The notes under the pieces are model-generated. The model did not search any database. It was not told the origin of the DNA and saw only the letters and a list, made by a program, of their open reading frames with translations. Of a stretch of 64,000 bases of DNA, positions 1 through 10,236 are shown piece by piece. Each line of letters opens with the position of its first letter. The first letter of the stretch is position 1. This stretch comes from Bradyrhizobium sp. WSM1417. Lineage in GTDB: Bacteria > Pseudomonadota > Alphaproteobacteria > Rhizobiales > Xanthobacteraceae. A program made the position numbers and the translations under genes. The stretch spans positions 5,257,831 to 5,321,830 of the forward strand of contig NZ_KI911783.1 in NCBI RefSeq assembly GCF_000515415.1, in the 5' to 3' direction.

Positions 1-624
1 CGCGCCGACCGGGCAGATATCGACGAGATTGCCCTGAAGCTCCGACGTCAGCGCGTGCTCGAGATAGGTCGTGATCTCCATATCCTCGCCGCGGCCGGTC
101 GCGCCCATTTCGGGGGCGCCGGCGACTTCCGCCGAGAAGCGGACGCAACGGGTGCACTGGATGCAGCGGTTCATCGAGGTCTTGACCAGTGCGCCGAGAT
201 ATTTGTCCTCGACCGCGCGCTTGTTCTCGGCGAAGCGGCTGGTGTCGACACCGTAGCCCATCGCCTGGTCCTGCAGGTCGCACTCGCCGCCCTGGTCGCA
301 GATCGGGCAATCCAGCGGATGGTTGATGAGGAGGAATTCCATCACGCCTTCGCGCGCCTTCTTCACCATCGGCGAACGGGTGGAGATTTCCGGCGGCTCG
401 CCCTTGGGACCCGGACGGCAATCGCGCACGCCCCAGGCGCAGCTCGCGACCGGCTTCGGGCCGCCCTTCACCTCGACGAGGCACATCCGGCAATTGCCGG
501 CGATCGACAGCCGCTCGTGATAGCAGAAGCGCGGAATCTCGGCGCCGGCCGCCTCGCACGCCTGGAGCAGCGTGTATTCGGCGGGGACATCGATCTCTTT
601 ACCGTCGATGATGAGCTTGGTCAT
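1..624 (-). CDS. nuoG: NADH-quinone oxidoreductase subunit G, N-terminal part (cut by window edge)
   Basis: The frame is open from an ATG at 624 to the window edge, giving the first 208 residues of NuoG, the large iron-sulfur subunit of the peripheral arm of complex I. The start [14 protein letters not shown] opens a ferredoxin-like 2Fe-2S domain with Cys residues in [16 protein letters not shown], followed by the HxxxCxxC-type segment [19 protein letters not shown] and then [10 protein letters not shown] for 4Fe-4S clusters. It lies 5 bp downstream of nuoF on the same strand, so it belongs to the same operon. The molybdopterin-like C-terminal domain is outside the window. Confidence 0.97.
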   Translation of the reverse strand, partial: MTKLIIDGKEIDVPAEYTLLQACEAAGAEIPRFCYHERLSIAGNCRMCLVEVKGGPKPVASCAWGVRDCRPGPKGEPPEISTRSPMVKKAREGVMEFLLINHPLDCPICDQGGECDLQDQAMGYGVDTSRFAENKRAVEDKYLGALVKTSMNRCIQCTRCVRFSAEVAGAPEMGATGRGEDMEITTYLEHALTSELQGNLVDICPVGA

Positions 625-629
625 TGTCT

Positions 630-1955
<1,326 letters not shown>

Positions 1956-1970
1956 GTCAGTGCTTTCCGA

Positions 1971-2174
1971 TCAACGGTTGGCTTGCTTGTAGGCAAGCCC
2001 GGCGGCGCAGACGGCGAAGGTCAGCGCCCAGAGCAGACTGGATTCCAGCGTCGCGTTGAGGGCGAAGCGCTGAAGCAGGAAAATGAACGTGGCCGCCACG
2101 GCGGAATGCATCGCGACGAAGCCCCACTTCTTCACAACACTGCTCCCTTCAACTGGCGGCGAGAAATCACGCAT
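1971..2174 (-). CDS. small membrane protein embedded in the nuo operon
   Basis: 67 residues between nuoE and nuoF. Its ATG overlaps the nuoE stop codon by one base (TGATG), which implies translational coupling. Two hydrophobic stretches are visible, roughly residues 19-38 (VAMHSAVAATFIFLLQRFAL) and 45-61 (SLLWALTFAVCAAGLAY), so a small two-helix inner-membrane protein is likely. I do not recognise a family, and it is not one of the 14 canonical complex I subunits. It could be an accessory or assembly factor, but position is the only evidence. An internal Met near residue 22 is an alternative start. Confidence 0.7.
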   Translation of the reverse strand: MRDFSPPVEGSSVVKKWGFVAMHSAVAATFIFLLQRFALNATLESSLLWALTFAVCAAGLAYKQANR

Positions 2175-2785
2175 CAGGTGATTTCCTTCAGCGTGGTCGG
2201 CCCACCGGTCGGCGCCGAGAACTGGCGGCCGTTCTGCGGACCGGGCTTGGGCGGATTGCCCGACGCAAAGCCGTCGAGCACCTTGCCGAAGCTTTCCTTG
2301 GTCAGATCCTCATAGGTGTCCTTGCCGATCAGCACCATCGGCGCGTTCACGCAGGCACCGAGGCACTCCACCTCCTCCCAGCTGAAATTGCCGTCCTTGG
2401 AGAGATGGAAGGGCTCGTGATGGATGCGGTGCTCGCAGACGTGGATCAGATCCTCGGCGCCGCGCAGGCGGCACGGCGTGGTGCCGCAGACCTGGACGTG
2501 GGCCTTCTTGCCGACCGGGGCCAGCTGGAACATCGTGTAGAAGGTCGCGACTTCGAGCACGCGGATATAGGGCATGTCGAGCATATCGGCGACCGCGCGG
2601 ATCGCGGCCTCCGAGACCCAGCCGTCGTGCTGTTCCTGAACGCGCCAGAGAATGGCGATGACGGCCGAAGCCTGGCGCCCGGCCGGATATTTCGCGATCT
2701 GCTGCTTGGCGAACGCGAGGTTCTCCTCCGTGAACGCAAAGCTCGCGGGCTGGACTTCCTTCGGTGCTAATCGGCGAACGGACAT
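2174..2785 (-). CDS. nuoE: NADH-quinone oxidoreductase subunit E
   Basis: 203 residues. NuoE is the thioredoxin-like 24-kDa subunit that carries the 2Fe-2S cluster N1a next to NuoF. The cluster ligands are visible as CGTTPC near residue 105 and [10 protein letters not shown] near residue 145. The N-terminal helical bundle segment [20 protein letters not shown] is typical. It overlaps the next small gene by one base and follows the FkbM-type methyltransferase gene by 12 bp, all on the minus strand. Confidence 0.97.
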   Translation of the reverse strand: MSVRRLAPKEVQPASFAFTEENLAFAKQQIAKYPAGRQASAVIAILWRVQEQHDGWVSEAAIRAVADMLDMPYIRVLEVATFYTMFQLAPVGKKAHVQVCGTTPCRLRGAEDLIHVCEHRIHHEPFHLSKDGNFSWEEVECLGACVNAPMVLIGKDTYEDLTKESFGKVLDGFASGNPPKPGPQNGRQFSAPTGGPTTLKEIT

Positions 2786-2797
2786 CTCTTCAATCTC

Positions 2798-3760
2798 TCA
2801 CTGCATGCGGCGCGCGGTTTTCGCATTCAGGGCATTGATCCTGTCCTGCCAGAATGCGCTTGCGGTGCCGAAAACATTGTAGCCGACGTGGGTCGAGACC
2901 TTGATGCGGTCGAGGATCGACAGCTCGGTCACCGTCTCCATACGCCTTGTGCTGGGATCATAGACGATCAGCTTCAGCGGGGTGTGTTCGAGGATGTAGC
3001 GCGAGACCGCATGCGAACGGTCGCTGCCGTGCTCCTCGCACATGATGACGCTGTCGGCCTGGAGCAGCCGGGCGCCGCCCTTGATCGCCTCGATCTCGAC
3101 GCCTTCGACGTCGAGCTTGATCAGGTACTTGCCGGTGCCTGCGATCTTGCCGTCGTCGATCAGATTATCGAGCGCGATGACCGGCACGTCCTCGCCGCCC
3201 GCCGACGCATCGCCGGCGATGCTGAAGGCCTCGTGCTTGGTGCCTGACAGACGCGCGGTGCCACGGGCCGCACCGATCGCGCATTTCATGGTCTCGAAGC
3301 GGCTGCCGTTGATGCGGGCGTTGTTGGCGAGCTTCGGATGGTTCTGCCCCGACGGCTCGATCGCGATCGCCTTGTGCGAACCGAACGGCTTGCTCGACAC
3401 CAGCACCGACCAATAGCCGTAATTCGCGCCGCAATCGAGCAGCGTGTAGTCGACGTCGATGGAGTCTGCGAACAACAGCTCCAGCTCGTCCTCGTAATTA
3501 TAGGAGCGGTTGAGCAGCTTGCTCCAATAGCCGTCGCCGTAGGGAAATTCGAACACGGCGTCGGGGTTGAGCTTGATCGCGATGTTGCGCTCGGGCAGCG
3601 TCTTCCGCAGCAGATTGGCGCAGGCGATGTAGCCCATATGCGAGAAGTGCGAGGAGATCTTCGATCCCGTCACCAGCGCCAAGGCAGCCGTCCGCTCCCA
3701 CAGGTTGGCCCCTTCAAGGGCCCCCGAGGCGCGGTCAAACTGGATCGGCGCCTGCGCCAT
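2798..3760 (-). CDS. FkbM-family SAM-dependent methyltransferase inside the nuo operon
   Basis: 320 residues from ATG at 3760; that ATG overlaps the nuoD stop as TGATG. The SAM-binding motif is in YTLLDCGANYGYWSVLV (about residue 105), and the FkbM hallmark LIKLDVEGVEIEAIKGG (about 220) ends in the ExxxxxG pattern of the family. FkbM enzymes are usually O-methyltransferases of sugars, lipids or small molecules. Here the gene sits between nuoD and nuoE and appears co-transcribed and coupled with them. Whether it modifies complex I or merely shares the transcript cannot be told from sequence. The open frame runs further upstream, but that part is a shadow of nuoD. Confidence 0.88.
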   Translation of the reverse strand: MAQAPIQFDRASGALEGANLWERTAALALVTGSKISSHFSHMGYIACANLLRKTLPERNIAIKLNPDAVFEFPYGDGYWSKLLNRSYNYEDELELLFADSIDVDYTLLDCGANYGYWSVLVSSKPFGSHKAIAIEPSGQNHPKLANNARINGSRFETMKCAIGAARGTARLSGTKHEAFSIAGDASAGGEDVPVIALDNLIDDGKIAGTGKYLIKLDVEGVEIEAIKGGARLLQADSVIMCEEHGSDRSHAVSRYILEHTPLKLIVYDPSTRRMETVTELSILDRIKVSTHVGYNVFGTASAFWQDRINALNAKTARRMQ

Positions 3761-4956
3761 CACCGATCGACCTCTCCGAACACGATGTCGAGCGAGCCGA
3801 GGATCGCCGAGACGTCGGCGAGCAGATGACCGCGGCAGATATGGTCCATGGCCTGGAGATGGGCAAAGCCCGGCGCGCGGATCTTGCACTTGTACGGCTT
3901 GTTGGTGCCGTCGGAGATCAGAAAGACGCCGAACTCGCCCTTCGGCGCCTCGACCGCGGCGTAGACCTCGCCGGCCGGCACGTGGACGCCTTCGGTGTAG
4001 AGCTTGAAGTGATGGATCAGCGCTTCCATCGAGCGCTTCATCTCGCCACGGCGCGGCGGCGCGACCTTGTTGTCTTCGACGACGACGGGACCCTTCCCTT
4101 CGGCTACGTTCAGCTTCTGGATGCACTGCTTCATGATGCGCACGGACTGGCGCATCTCTTCCATGCGGATCAGATAGCGGTCGTAGCAGTCGCCGTTCTT
4201 GCCGATCGGGATGTCGAAATCCAGCTCGGCGTAGCATTCATAGGGCTGCGACTTGCGCAGATCCCAGGCCGCGCCCGAACCGCGCACCATCACGCCGGAG
4301 AAGCCCCACTCCCAGGCTTCCTTCAGCGACACGACGCCGATGTCGACGTTGCGCTGCTTGAAGATGCGGTTGGCGGTGAGCAGCCGGTCGAGATCCTCGA
4401 CCACTTTCAGGAATGGGTCGCACCAGGCGTCGATGTCGTCGACCAGCTTCTGCGGCAGGTCCTGATGCACGCCGCCGACGCGGAAGTAGGCTGCGTGCAT
4501 GCGGCTGCCGGAGGCGCGCTCGTAGAACACCATCAGCTTTTCGCGCTCTTCGAAACCCCACAGCGGCGGGGTCAGCGCGCCGACGTCCATGGCCTGCGTG
4601 GTGACGTTGAGCAAATGCGACAGGATGCGGCCGATCTCGCAATAGAGCACGCGGATCAGCTGCGCGCGGCGTGGCACCTCGATGCCGAGCAGCTTTTCTG
4701 CAGCCATGCAGAAGGCGTGCTCCTGGTTCATCGGCGCGACGTAGTCGAGACGGTCGAAATAAGGGATCGCCTGCAGATAGGTCTTCTGCTCGATCAGCTT
4801 TTCGGTGCCGCGGTGGAGCAGGCCGATATGGGGATCGACGCGGGCGACGACCTCACCATCCAATTCAAGCACAAGACGAAGAACACCGTGCGCAGCCGGA
4901 TGCTGCGGTCCGAAGTTGATCGTAAAGTTGCGAAGCTGTTCGGGTTGCTCGTTCAT
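3760..4956 (-). CDS. nuoD: NADH-quinone oxidoreductase subunit D
   Basis: 398 residues, the 49-kDa subunit that lines the quinone-binding cavity with NuoB. It starts [20 protein letters not shown], and the conserved [20 protein letters not shown] segment carries quinone-site residues. The central [17 protein letters not shown] and the C-terminal DIVFGEVDR ending are typical. It is separated from nuoC by 2 bp and overlaps the methyltransferase start by one base. NuoD is a separate protein here, not fused to NuoC as in E. coli. Confidence 0.98.
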   Translation of the reverse strand: MNEQPEQLRNFTINFGPQHPAAHGVLRLVLELDGEVVARVDPHIGLLHRGTEKLIEQKTYLQAIPYFDRLDYVAPMNQEHAFCMAAEKLLGIEVPRRAQLIRVLYCEIGRILSHLLNVTTQAMDVGALTPPLWGFEEREKLMVFYERASGSRMHAAYFRVGGVHQDLPQKLVDDIDAWCDPFLKVVEDLDRLLTANRIFKQRNVDIGVVSLKEAWEWGFSGVMVRGSGAAWDLRKSQPYECYAELDFDIPIGKNGDCYDRYLIRMEEMRQSVRIMKQCIQKLNVAEGKGPVVVEDNKVAPPRRGEMKRSMEALIHHFKLYTEGVHVPAGEVYAAVEAPKGEFGVFLISDGTNKPYKCKIRAPGFAHLQAMDHICRGHLLADVSAILGSLDIVFGEVDR

Positions 4957-4958
4957 GT

Positions 4959-5573
4959 TCAGACCTTCGGCCCCGCTTTTTCATCGCCCGGAAGGACCGG
5001 ATAGTCGGCGCCCTCCCACGGGGACAAAAAGTCGAACTTGCGGAATTCCTGGTTGAGCCTGACCGGCTCGTACACCACCCGCTTCTCCTGGTCGTCATAG
5101 CGGACCTCGAGGAAGCCGGTGGTCGGGAAATCCTTGCGCAGCGGATGACCTTCGAAGCCGTAATCGGTCAGGAGGCGGCGCATGTCGGGATGGCCGACGA
5201 AGATCACGCCGTAGAGGTCGTAGGCTTCGCGCTCGAACCAGTCGGCGCCGGGAAACACCTCGATCAGCGACGGCACCTGCGTGGTCTCGTCGGCCTGGGC
5301 CTTGAGCCGAACCCGCGCGTTCAGGGTCGGTGACAGGAAGTGATAGATCACGTCGAAGCGTTTTTCGCGCGACGGATAATCCGCGGCCGTGATGTCGGTG
5401 AAGTTGATGAAGCGGCAGTTCGGGTCATCGCGGAGGTACTTGACCACCTCGACGATCTTGCTGACCTCGACATCCACTGTGAGCTGGTTGAAGGCCACCG
5501 AATGACCGATGGCGGCGCCCGGAAGCGCGCTAACGATCGTCTGCCCCAGGGCGTCGAGCTTGGCGTCGTCCAT
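4959..5573 (-). CDS. nuoC: NADH-quinone oxidoreductase subunit C
   Basis: 204 residues from ATG at 5573 ([17 protein letters not shown]), preceded by AAGG nine bases upstream. The 30-kDa subunit signature is visible in [25 protein letters not shown] and [24 protein letters not shown]. It forms the NuoCD core of the peripheral arm. The upstream extension of the open frame is a shadow of nuoB. It lies 11 bp after nuoB and 2 bp before nuoD. Confidence 0.97.
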   Translation of the reverse strand: MDDAKLDALGQTIVSALPGAAIGHSVAFNQLTVDVEVSKIVEVVKYLRDDPNCRFINFTDITAADYPSREKRFDVIYHFLSPTLNARVRLKAQADETTQVPSLIEVFPGADWFEREAYDLYGVIFVGHPDMRRLLTDYGFEGHPLRKDFPTTGFLEVRYDDQEKRVVYEPVRLNQEFRKFDFLSPWEGADYPVLPGDEKAGPKV

Positions 5574-5584
5574 GACGTAAAACC

Positions 5585-6172
5585 TTAGCGTTCGATGGTG
5601 CCGGTGCGGCGGATCTTCTTCTGCAGCAGCAGCACGCCGTAGAGCAGCGCTTCCGCCGTGGGCGGGCAGCCCGGCACGTAGATGTCGATCGGCACGATCC
5701 GGTCGCAACCGCGCACGACCGAGTAGGAATAGTGATAATAGCCGCCGCCGTTGGCGCAGGAGCCCATCGAGATGACGTAACGCGGCTCGGGCATCTGGTC
5801 GTAGACCTTGCGCAGCGCCGGCGCCATCTTGTTGGTCAGGGTCCCCGCGACGATCATTACGTCCGACTGACGCGGCGAGGCGCGCGGCGCGAATCCGAAG
5901 CGCTCGACGTCGTAGCGCGGCATCGAGACCTGCATCATCTCGACCGCGCAGCAGGCGAGACCGAAGGTCATCCACATCAGCGAGCCGGTGCGCGCCCAGG
6001 TGATGAGGTCATCGGTTGCGGCGACGAAGAAGCCCTTATCGGACAGTTCCGAATTGACCTCGAGGAAGAACGGATCATTGGCCCCGACCGGCTTGCCGGT
6101 CGACGGGTCCAGGATGCCCTTGGGGGCCGGCGCGAGAACCGGACCGGCGGATGACACAGGGTTCAATCCCAT
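5585..6172 (-). CDS. nuoB: NADH-quinone oxidoreductase subunit B
   Basis: 195 residues from the ATG at 6172 ([10 protein letters not shown]), chosen because GAAAGG lies about nine bases upstream; another ATG at 6193 would add seven residues inside nuoA. NuoB carries the terminal 4Fe-4S cluster N2 that passes electrons to quinone. Ligand cysteines are visible in [12 protein letters not shown] (adjacent CC), [14 protein letters not shown] and [14 protein letters not shown]. It overlaps the 3' end of nuoA by 10 bp. Confidence 0.97.
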   Translation of the reverse strand: MGLNPVSSAGPVLAPAPKGILDPSTGKPVGANDPFFLEVNSELSDKGFFVAATDDLITWARTGSLMWMTFGLACCAVEMMQVSMPRYDVERFGFAPRASPRQSDVMIVAGTLTNKMAPALRKVYDQMPEPRYVISMGSCANGGGYYHYSYSVVRGCDRIVPIDIYVPGCPPTAEALLYGVLLLQKKIRRTGTIER

Positions 6173-6528
6173 TCCAGTGCGCCTTTCTTCCATTCATAGG
6201 CGAACCCGACCGTCAGCACGCCAAGGAACACCACCATGGACCAGAAGCCGGTCGCGCCAAGCTTGCCGAACGCCACCGCCCAGGGAAACAGGAACGCCAC
6301 TTCCAGATCGAAGATGATGAAGAGGATGGCGACCAGATAGAAGCGGACGTCGAACTTCATGCGGGCGTCGTCGAAGGCGTTGAAACCGCACTCATACGCC
6401 GACAGCTTTTCCGGGTCCGGCTGCTGGAACGCCACGATGAACGGCGCGATCAGCAGCACTAGGCCAATGAGGCCCGCTACCCCTATGAAGACGACGAGTG
6501 GAAGATAGTTCTGCAGAATGCCGCTCAT
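6163..6528 (-). CDS. nuoA: NADH-quinone oxidoreductase subunit A
   Basis: 121 residues from ATG at 6528 ([20 protein letters not shown]). The family signature [23 protein letters not shown] in the loop after the first membrane helix is complete, and two more hydrophobic helices follow. It is the first gene of the minus-strand nuo operon, and its 3' end overlaps nuoB. Membrane-arm subunit near the quinone site. Confidence 0.97.
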   Translation of the reverse strand: MSGILQNYLPLVVFIGVAGLIGLVLLIAPFIVAFQQPDPEKLSAYECGFNAFDDARMKFDVRFYLVAILFIIFDLEVAFLFPWAVAFGKLGATGFWSMVVFLGVLTVGFAYEWKKGALEWD

Positions 6529-7102
6529 TGACGAGCCCTTTTTCCCGCAGCCTCGGGACAGCCACGGATTCGTCCAGTTTGGAATTGTTCTGAGCCTTAG
6601 CGCAGTGCACCAATGGGCGCAAGACACGCTCTTTTTAGGCCCTTTGTCGCCCTCAGAACGGTGGAAATCCCGGAATCACCCCGCGGCTGGTATGGAGCAG
6701 ATCGATCGCCCCAGCAAGGGCGCCCCGATCAGTCCACACGCGCTGGGCCGTGACGTCCGTTGTTGGGAAGGCTCACCTTATCTAGGCCGCGACGCAGCAA
6801 AGTCCAGATCACAACGAGGACAGGCGCGCCCACCATCGGAGAGCGATCCGGGAGCCATGCATCACGATCGGACCCGGGCTCGTCTGGCGAATGCGTCGGG
6901 TGGGCGGCGCCCGCTTCCGCCGCGGCGGAGAAATCAGTGACGAGCGCGGCGGCAACGTGGCTGGGTCGTCGCGCGCCGCGCTCGCATGAGCTTCGGGCCG
7001 GGGGGCATGACCCGCGAGCTCATCGATCTCGTGGTGGAAGCCGGGTGACGAGCCGGTCAGGCTCTCACGATGGCCTTCCCTCGCCTGTTCTCGTCATTTG
7101 CC
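6529..7102 (-). promoter_or_regulatory. 574-bp non-coding region upstream of nuoA
   Basis: No convincing gene on either strand. It must contain the promoter of the minus-strand nuo operon and the 3' flank of the TonB receptor gene. A weak bulged hairpin lies at about 7045-7068 (GAGCC/GGCTC core, no T-tract). I could not pick out a clear promoter box. Confidence 0.4.
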
Positions 7103-9421
7103 TCACCATTTGTAGGAAATGCTGGCGGTGACGCGCCGGCGGTCGCCGTAGAAGCAGGAGGACGCCGCCGCGCAGCTCGCGACATAGACCTTGTCGGTCA
7201 AATTGATCACGTTCAGCGCGGTGCGCCAGTTCTGCCACTCGTAATGGAGCGCGAGATCGCCGAGCACGACCGCGGGAACCTCGAGGGTATTGGCGGTATC
7301 GGCCCACGACGAACCGATATAGCGGACACCGCCGCCGAAACCGAACCCCGCGAGCGGCCCGTCCTTGAAGGTGTAGTCCGCCCAGCCGGACACCAGGAGC
7401 TCAGGCGTGTTGGTCGGGGTCTTGCCGACCAAAGACGGGTCCAGGTCCCTGCTGTTGAACAAATGGTAGGCCGTGAACGAGCCGATCAGCTTCAGCTCAC
7501 GCGTGGCGTTCGCCACCGCTTCGAGCTCGATGCCGCGCGATGTCACCTCGCCGGTCTGGTTCTGCAAGGTCGTGATAATAGGATCAGTGGTGGCCACGTT
7601 CTGGCGCTTCAGGTCGAACACCGAGGCGGTGAAGTAGCCGTCAAATCCCCTCGGCGCGACCTTCACCCCGATTTCCGCCTGCTGGCCGGTCTCCGGCAGG
7701 AACAGCTGGTTTTGCGCGTTGAGGCCGATGATTGGGTTGTAGCTCGTGGCGTAAGACACATAAGGCGCGATGCCGTTGTCGAAATTGTAGATCAGCCCGG
7801 CGCGCCCGCTGAACCTGCTGTCGTCGCGGCTGGCAAGCGTGGCGCCGGTATCACGGCCAGCCTGCGTCGTCTCGACCCAATCGTTGCGGCCGCTCAGCAC
7901 CAGCGTGAAGTTGCCGAGCTTCATCTGGTCCTGAAGATAGGTGCCGGCCTGCTTCTGCGTGATCTGGAAGTTGCGGAACGGCGCGCCCGTCAACGGAATG
8001 TCAAATCCATAGGCGGGATTGAAGACGTTGATCGAAGGAACGGTGCCGAAGTTGAAAGCCTGATAGTCGTCGATCTGATAACCCTTCAAATCGACCCCGA
8101 ACAGCATCGTGTGCCGCACCGCGCCGGTGTTGAAGCGGTACTCCAGCTGGTTGTCGAGATTGGCCTGGTTTGCGGTGTTCTTCGCATACCAATTATAGCG
8201 ACCGAGACTGGCCGTGTTGATGTCAGCCCAATTGTTGCCGACGTAGCCGCGATAGGTCACGTCGACATGGGCAAACCGCGCATTCTGCCGGAACGTCAGA
8301 TCATCCGTGAGATTGCGCTCGAACTGATAGCCCAGCATCTCCTGCTCGCGCGTGAACTTGTCGACGCTGGGATCACCGGCGAAAAAGCTGGTCGGGATCT
8401 TGCCGAACCGAGCGTTGGTCACCGTGCCCTCATAGGGCAGGAAGTTGATGCCGCGGGTTTCCTGCCGGGAAGCTGAAGCCAGCACCGTGAACGTCGTGTC
8501 GGCGTCCGGCTTCCAGGTCACCGACGGCGCGATGAAGTAGTTGTTATCGGGCGTGAAATCGACCTGCGTCGGGCCGTTTTGGACCTGGCCGACGACGCGG
8601 TAGAACAGCTTGCCGTTCTCAGGGCTCGTCGCGACCGGGCCGCCGACATCGAAGCCGACATAGGCGTTGCCGAAATTGTTGACGCCGGTCTCGATGAAAC
8701 GGACAGGCTCCGCCGGCGGCATCTTGCTGATGACGTTGACGATGCCGCTCGGGCTCGATCCGCCATAGAGCACCGCAGACGGGCCGCGCAGCACCTCGAC
8801 CCGCTCCATGTTGGGCGTCTGAAGCTTCCAGCTCGCATAGGACGTGTAGAACAGCTGCATGCCGTCGAGGAACAGTCCGACGTCGTCAGACTTGAAGCCG
8901 CGGATCAGCCACCAATCGTTGCGCGTGTCCGCGCCGAAGGTCCCGGCGCGGACGCCGGCAGTATAGCGCAGGACCTCGTCGAGCTTGTTCGCCTTCTGGT
9001 CGCGGATCTGCTCCGCGCCAATCACCGAGACCGCCTGCGGCGTCTCCATGATCGGCGTGTTGGTCTTGGTGCCGGACGAGCTGCGACCGGCGACGTAGCC
9101 GTGCACCGGGCCGCGCGGGGTTTCGACGAAACCGACATCGCGCTGCGGCTGCGGCCTGCTTCGGTTGGCGGTCTGCTGGGATGATCGCGGCGCGCGGCGC
9201 TGGACGGAGGGCGCCGCCCGGCGGCGCGCTTCCGGCGCAGTGACGGTTACCGACGGAATGTTCTGCGCGCCACTCTGCGGAGGAGATTGTGCAAGCGATG
9301 CCTGCGGCAGCAAGACCCAAGCGGATGCGGTCGCCAATACGGCCGACCGCAGCATTCCAAGACTGTTCAACGCGCACCCCCAAAACTGCGTGTTTTGATT
9401 TGCGCATGCCGTCAGTCCCAT
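7103..9421 (-). CDS. TonB-dependent siderophore receptor
   Basis: Up to 772 residues. It is an outer-membrane ligand-gated channel of the FhuA/FpvA/FoxA type for ferric siderophores. A signal peptide MLRSAVLATASAWVLLPQ ending in LAQ is clear from Met23 (position 9355), so translation may start there rather than at 9421; neither start has a strong ribosome site. IPSVTVTAPE is a plausible TonB box. The plug domain contains SVIGAEQIRDQKANKLDEVL, VEVLRGPSAVLYGGSSPSGIVNVISK and the NDWWLIRGF segment. The barrel ends in a terminal aromatic, ASISYKW. No siderophore biosynthesis or periplasmic transport genes lie nearby, so the substrate is unknown. Confidence 0.93.
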   Translation of the reverse strand: MGLTACANQNTQFWGCALNSLGMLRSAVLATASAWVLLPQASLAQSPPQSGAQNIPSVTVTAPEARRRAAPSVQRRAPRSSQQTANRSRPQPQRDVGFVETPRGPVHGYVAGRSSSGTKTNTPIMETPQAVSVIGAEQIRDQKANKLDEVLRYTAGVRAGTFGADTRNDWWLIRGFKSDDVGLFLDGMQLFYTSYASWKLQTPNMERVEVLRGPSAVLYGGSSPSGIVNVISKMPPAEPVRFIETGVNNFGNAYVGFDVGGPVATSPENGKLFYRVVGQVQNGPTQVDFTPDNNYFIAPSVTWKPDADTTFTVLASASRQETRGINFLPYEGTVTNARFGKIPTSFFAGDPSVDKFTREQEMLGYQFERNLTDDLTFRQNARFAHVDVTYRGYVGNNWADINTASLGRYNWYAKNTANQANLDNQLEYRFNTGAVRHTMLFGVDLKGYQIDDYQAFNFGTVPSINVFNPAYGFDIPLTGAPFRNFQITQKQAGTYLQDQMKLGNFTLVLSGRNDWVETTQAGRDTGATLASRDDSRFSGRAGLIYNFDNGIAPYVSYATSYNPIIGLNAQNQLFLPETGQQAEIGVKVAPRGFDGYFTASVFDLKRQNVATTDPIITTLQNQTGEVTSRGIELEAVANATRELKLIGSFTAYHLFNSRDLDPSLVGKTPTNTPELLVSGWADYTFKDGPLAGFGFGGGVRYIGSSWADTANTLEVPAVVLGDLALHYEWQNWRTALNVINLTDKVYVASCAAASSCFYGDRRRVTASISYKW

Positions 9422-9556
9422 GAGGGCATGCGCTTGCGGTGACGCTTAGGGGAGCGCGCACGAATTCCCTAATTGAAAGCCTCTTAGAAAGAGTCTTGGA
9501 AGGGTTCTTGGAAAGGTTCTTGGAAGCGATCCAACATGTCCCGGATTGCCGAAACG

Positions 9557-10069
9557 TCAGCGCGAAATCTTCTCGCTCTTGAGCAGCTCGGCGGCGATCG
9601 TCGTCAATAAATCGACCTGCTGCAACAACGTCTCGAACTCGGCTTCGCTCAGATGTTCGCGCAAACGCCGATTGCGCTCCTGCGCTCCGGCGACGATCGC
9701 ATCATGCGCCGCAAGGCCCGTTGCGGTCAACGAGACCAGCACCTCGCGGCTGTCCTTCGGGTTCGCTGATTTCGCGATCAGCTTGCGCGATACGAGTTCC
9801 GCAAGCGCGCGGCTGATTTGCCCCTTGTCCTGGCCGACAGCTTCCGCAAGCCGCGCCACGCTCATCGGCGGCCGCCGGCCGAGCGAGGCGACCAGGCCAA
9901 ACTCGACCGAGGACAAGCCGGCGAGACGCTTGTAGCGCAGGATGGCGCCGCGCTTGAGCAAATTGGCCAGCACCATCAGCCGCGACGACAGCATGACAGT
10001 GATCGGCGCCGGCGGATCGCTCGCGTCCGTCTCGGGCGACGACCCGCCCCTGCTCTCGATCTGGCTCAT
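9557..10069 (-). CDS. MarR-family transcriptional regulator
   Basis: 170 residues. The winged-helix core is visible: LSSVEFGLVASLG, MSVARLAEAVGQDKGQISRALAELVSRKLI (recognition helix, about residues 75-105) and the wing NPKDSREVLVSLTATG. It is transcribed divergently from the Rieske oxygenase and MFS genes, with a 17-bp imperfect palindrome in the shared region. It probably represses that pair and itself, with the oxygenase substrate or a relative as ligand (inference). Confidence 0.9.
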   Translation of the reverse strand: MSQIESRGGSSPETDASDPPAPITVMLSSRLMVLANLLKRGAILRYKRLAGLSSVEFGLVASLGRRPPMSVARLAEAVGQDKGQISRALAELVSRKLIAKSANPKDSREVLVSLTATGLAAHDAIVAGAQERNRRLREHLSEAEFETLLQQVDLLTTIAAELLKSEKISR

Positions 10070-10164
10070 GATCCACCTCTGCCAAGAAAGCCGAGGCGTG
10101 CCAAGCTTTGGTAGCGCAACCTCCCCAGCCTGATCCGGATGCGACTAAGAGGCATTTGGAAATT

Positions 10165-10181
10165 CGTTGACATTGTCATCG
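10165..10181. promoter_or_regulatory. candidate MarR operator palindrome
   Basis: CGTTGACATTGTCATCG is an imperfect palindrome around a central T, with a perfect TGACA/TGTCA core. It lies between the divergent MarR and Rieske oxygenase genes, about 55 bp before the oxygenase ATG. Its size and symmetry suit a winged-helix dimer. No binding evidence is available. Confidence 0.45.
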
Positions 10182-10236
10182 ACCTACCTTTGACTAGCTC
10201 AAAATGGCCATTGAGGCCGACAGCGGGAGGATCAGC

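Noticed and set aside
3761..4237. N-terminal extension of the FkbM-type methyltransferase frame
   Set aside because: It overlaps nuoD throughout; the ATG at 3760 with the TGATG overlap is the plausible start.
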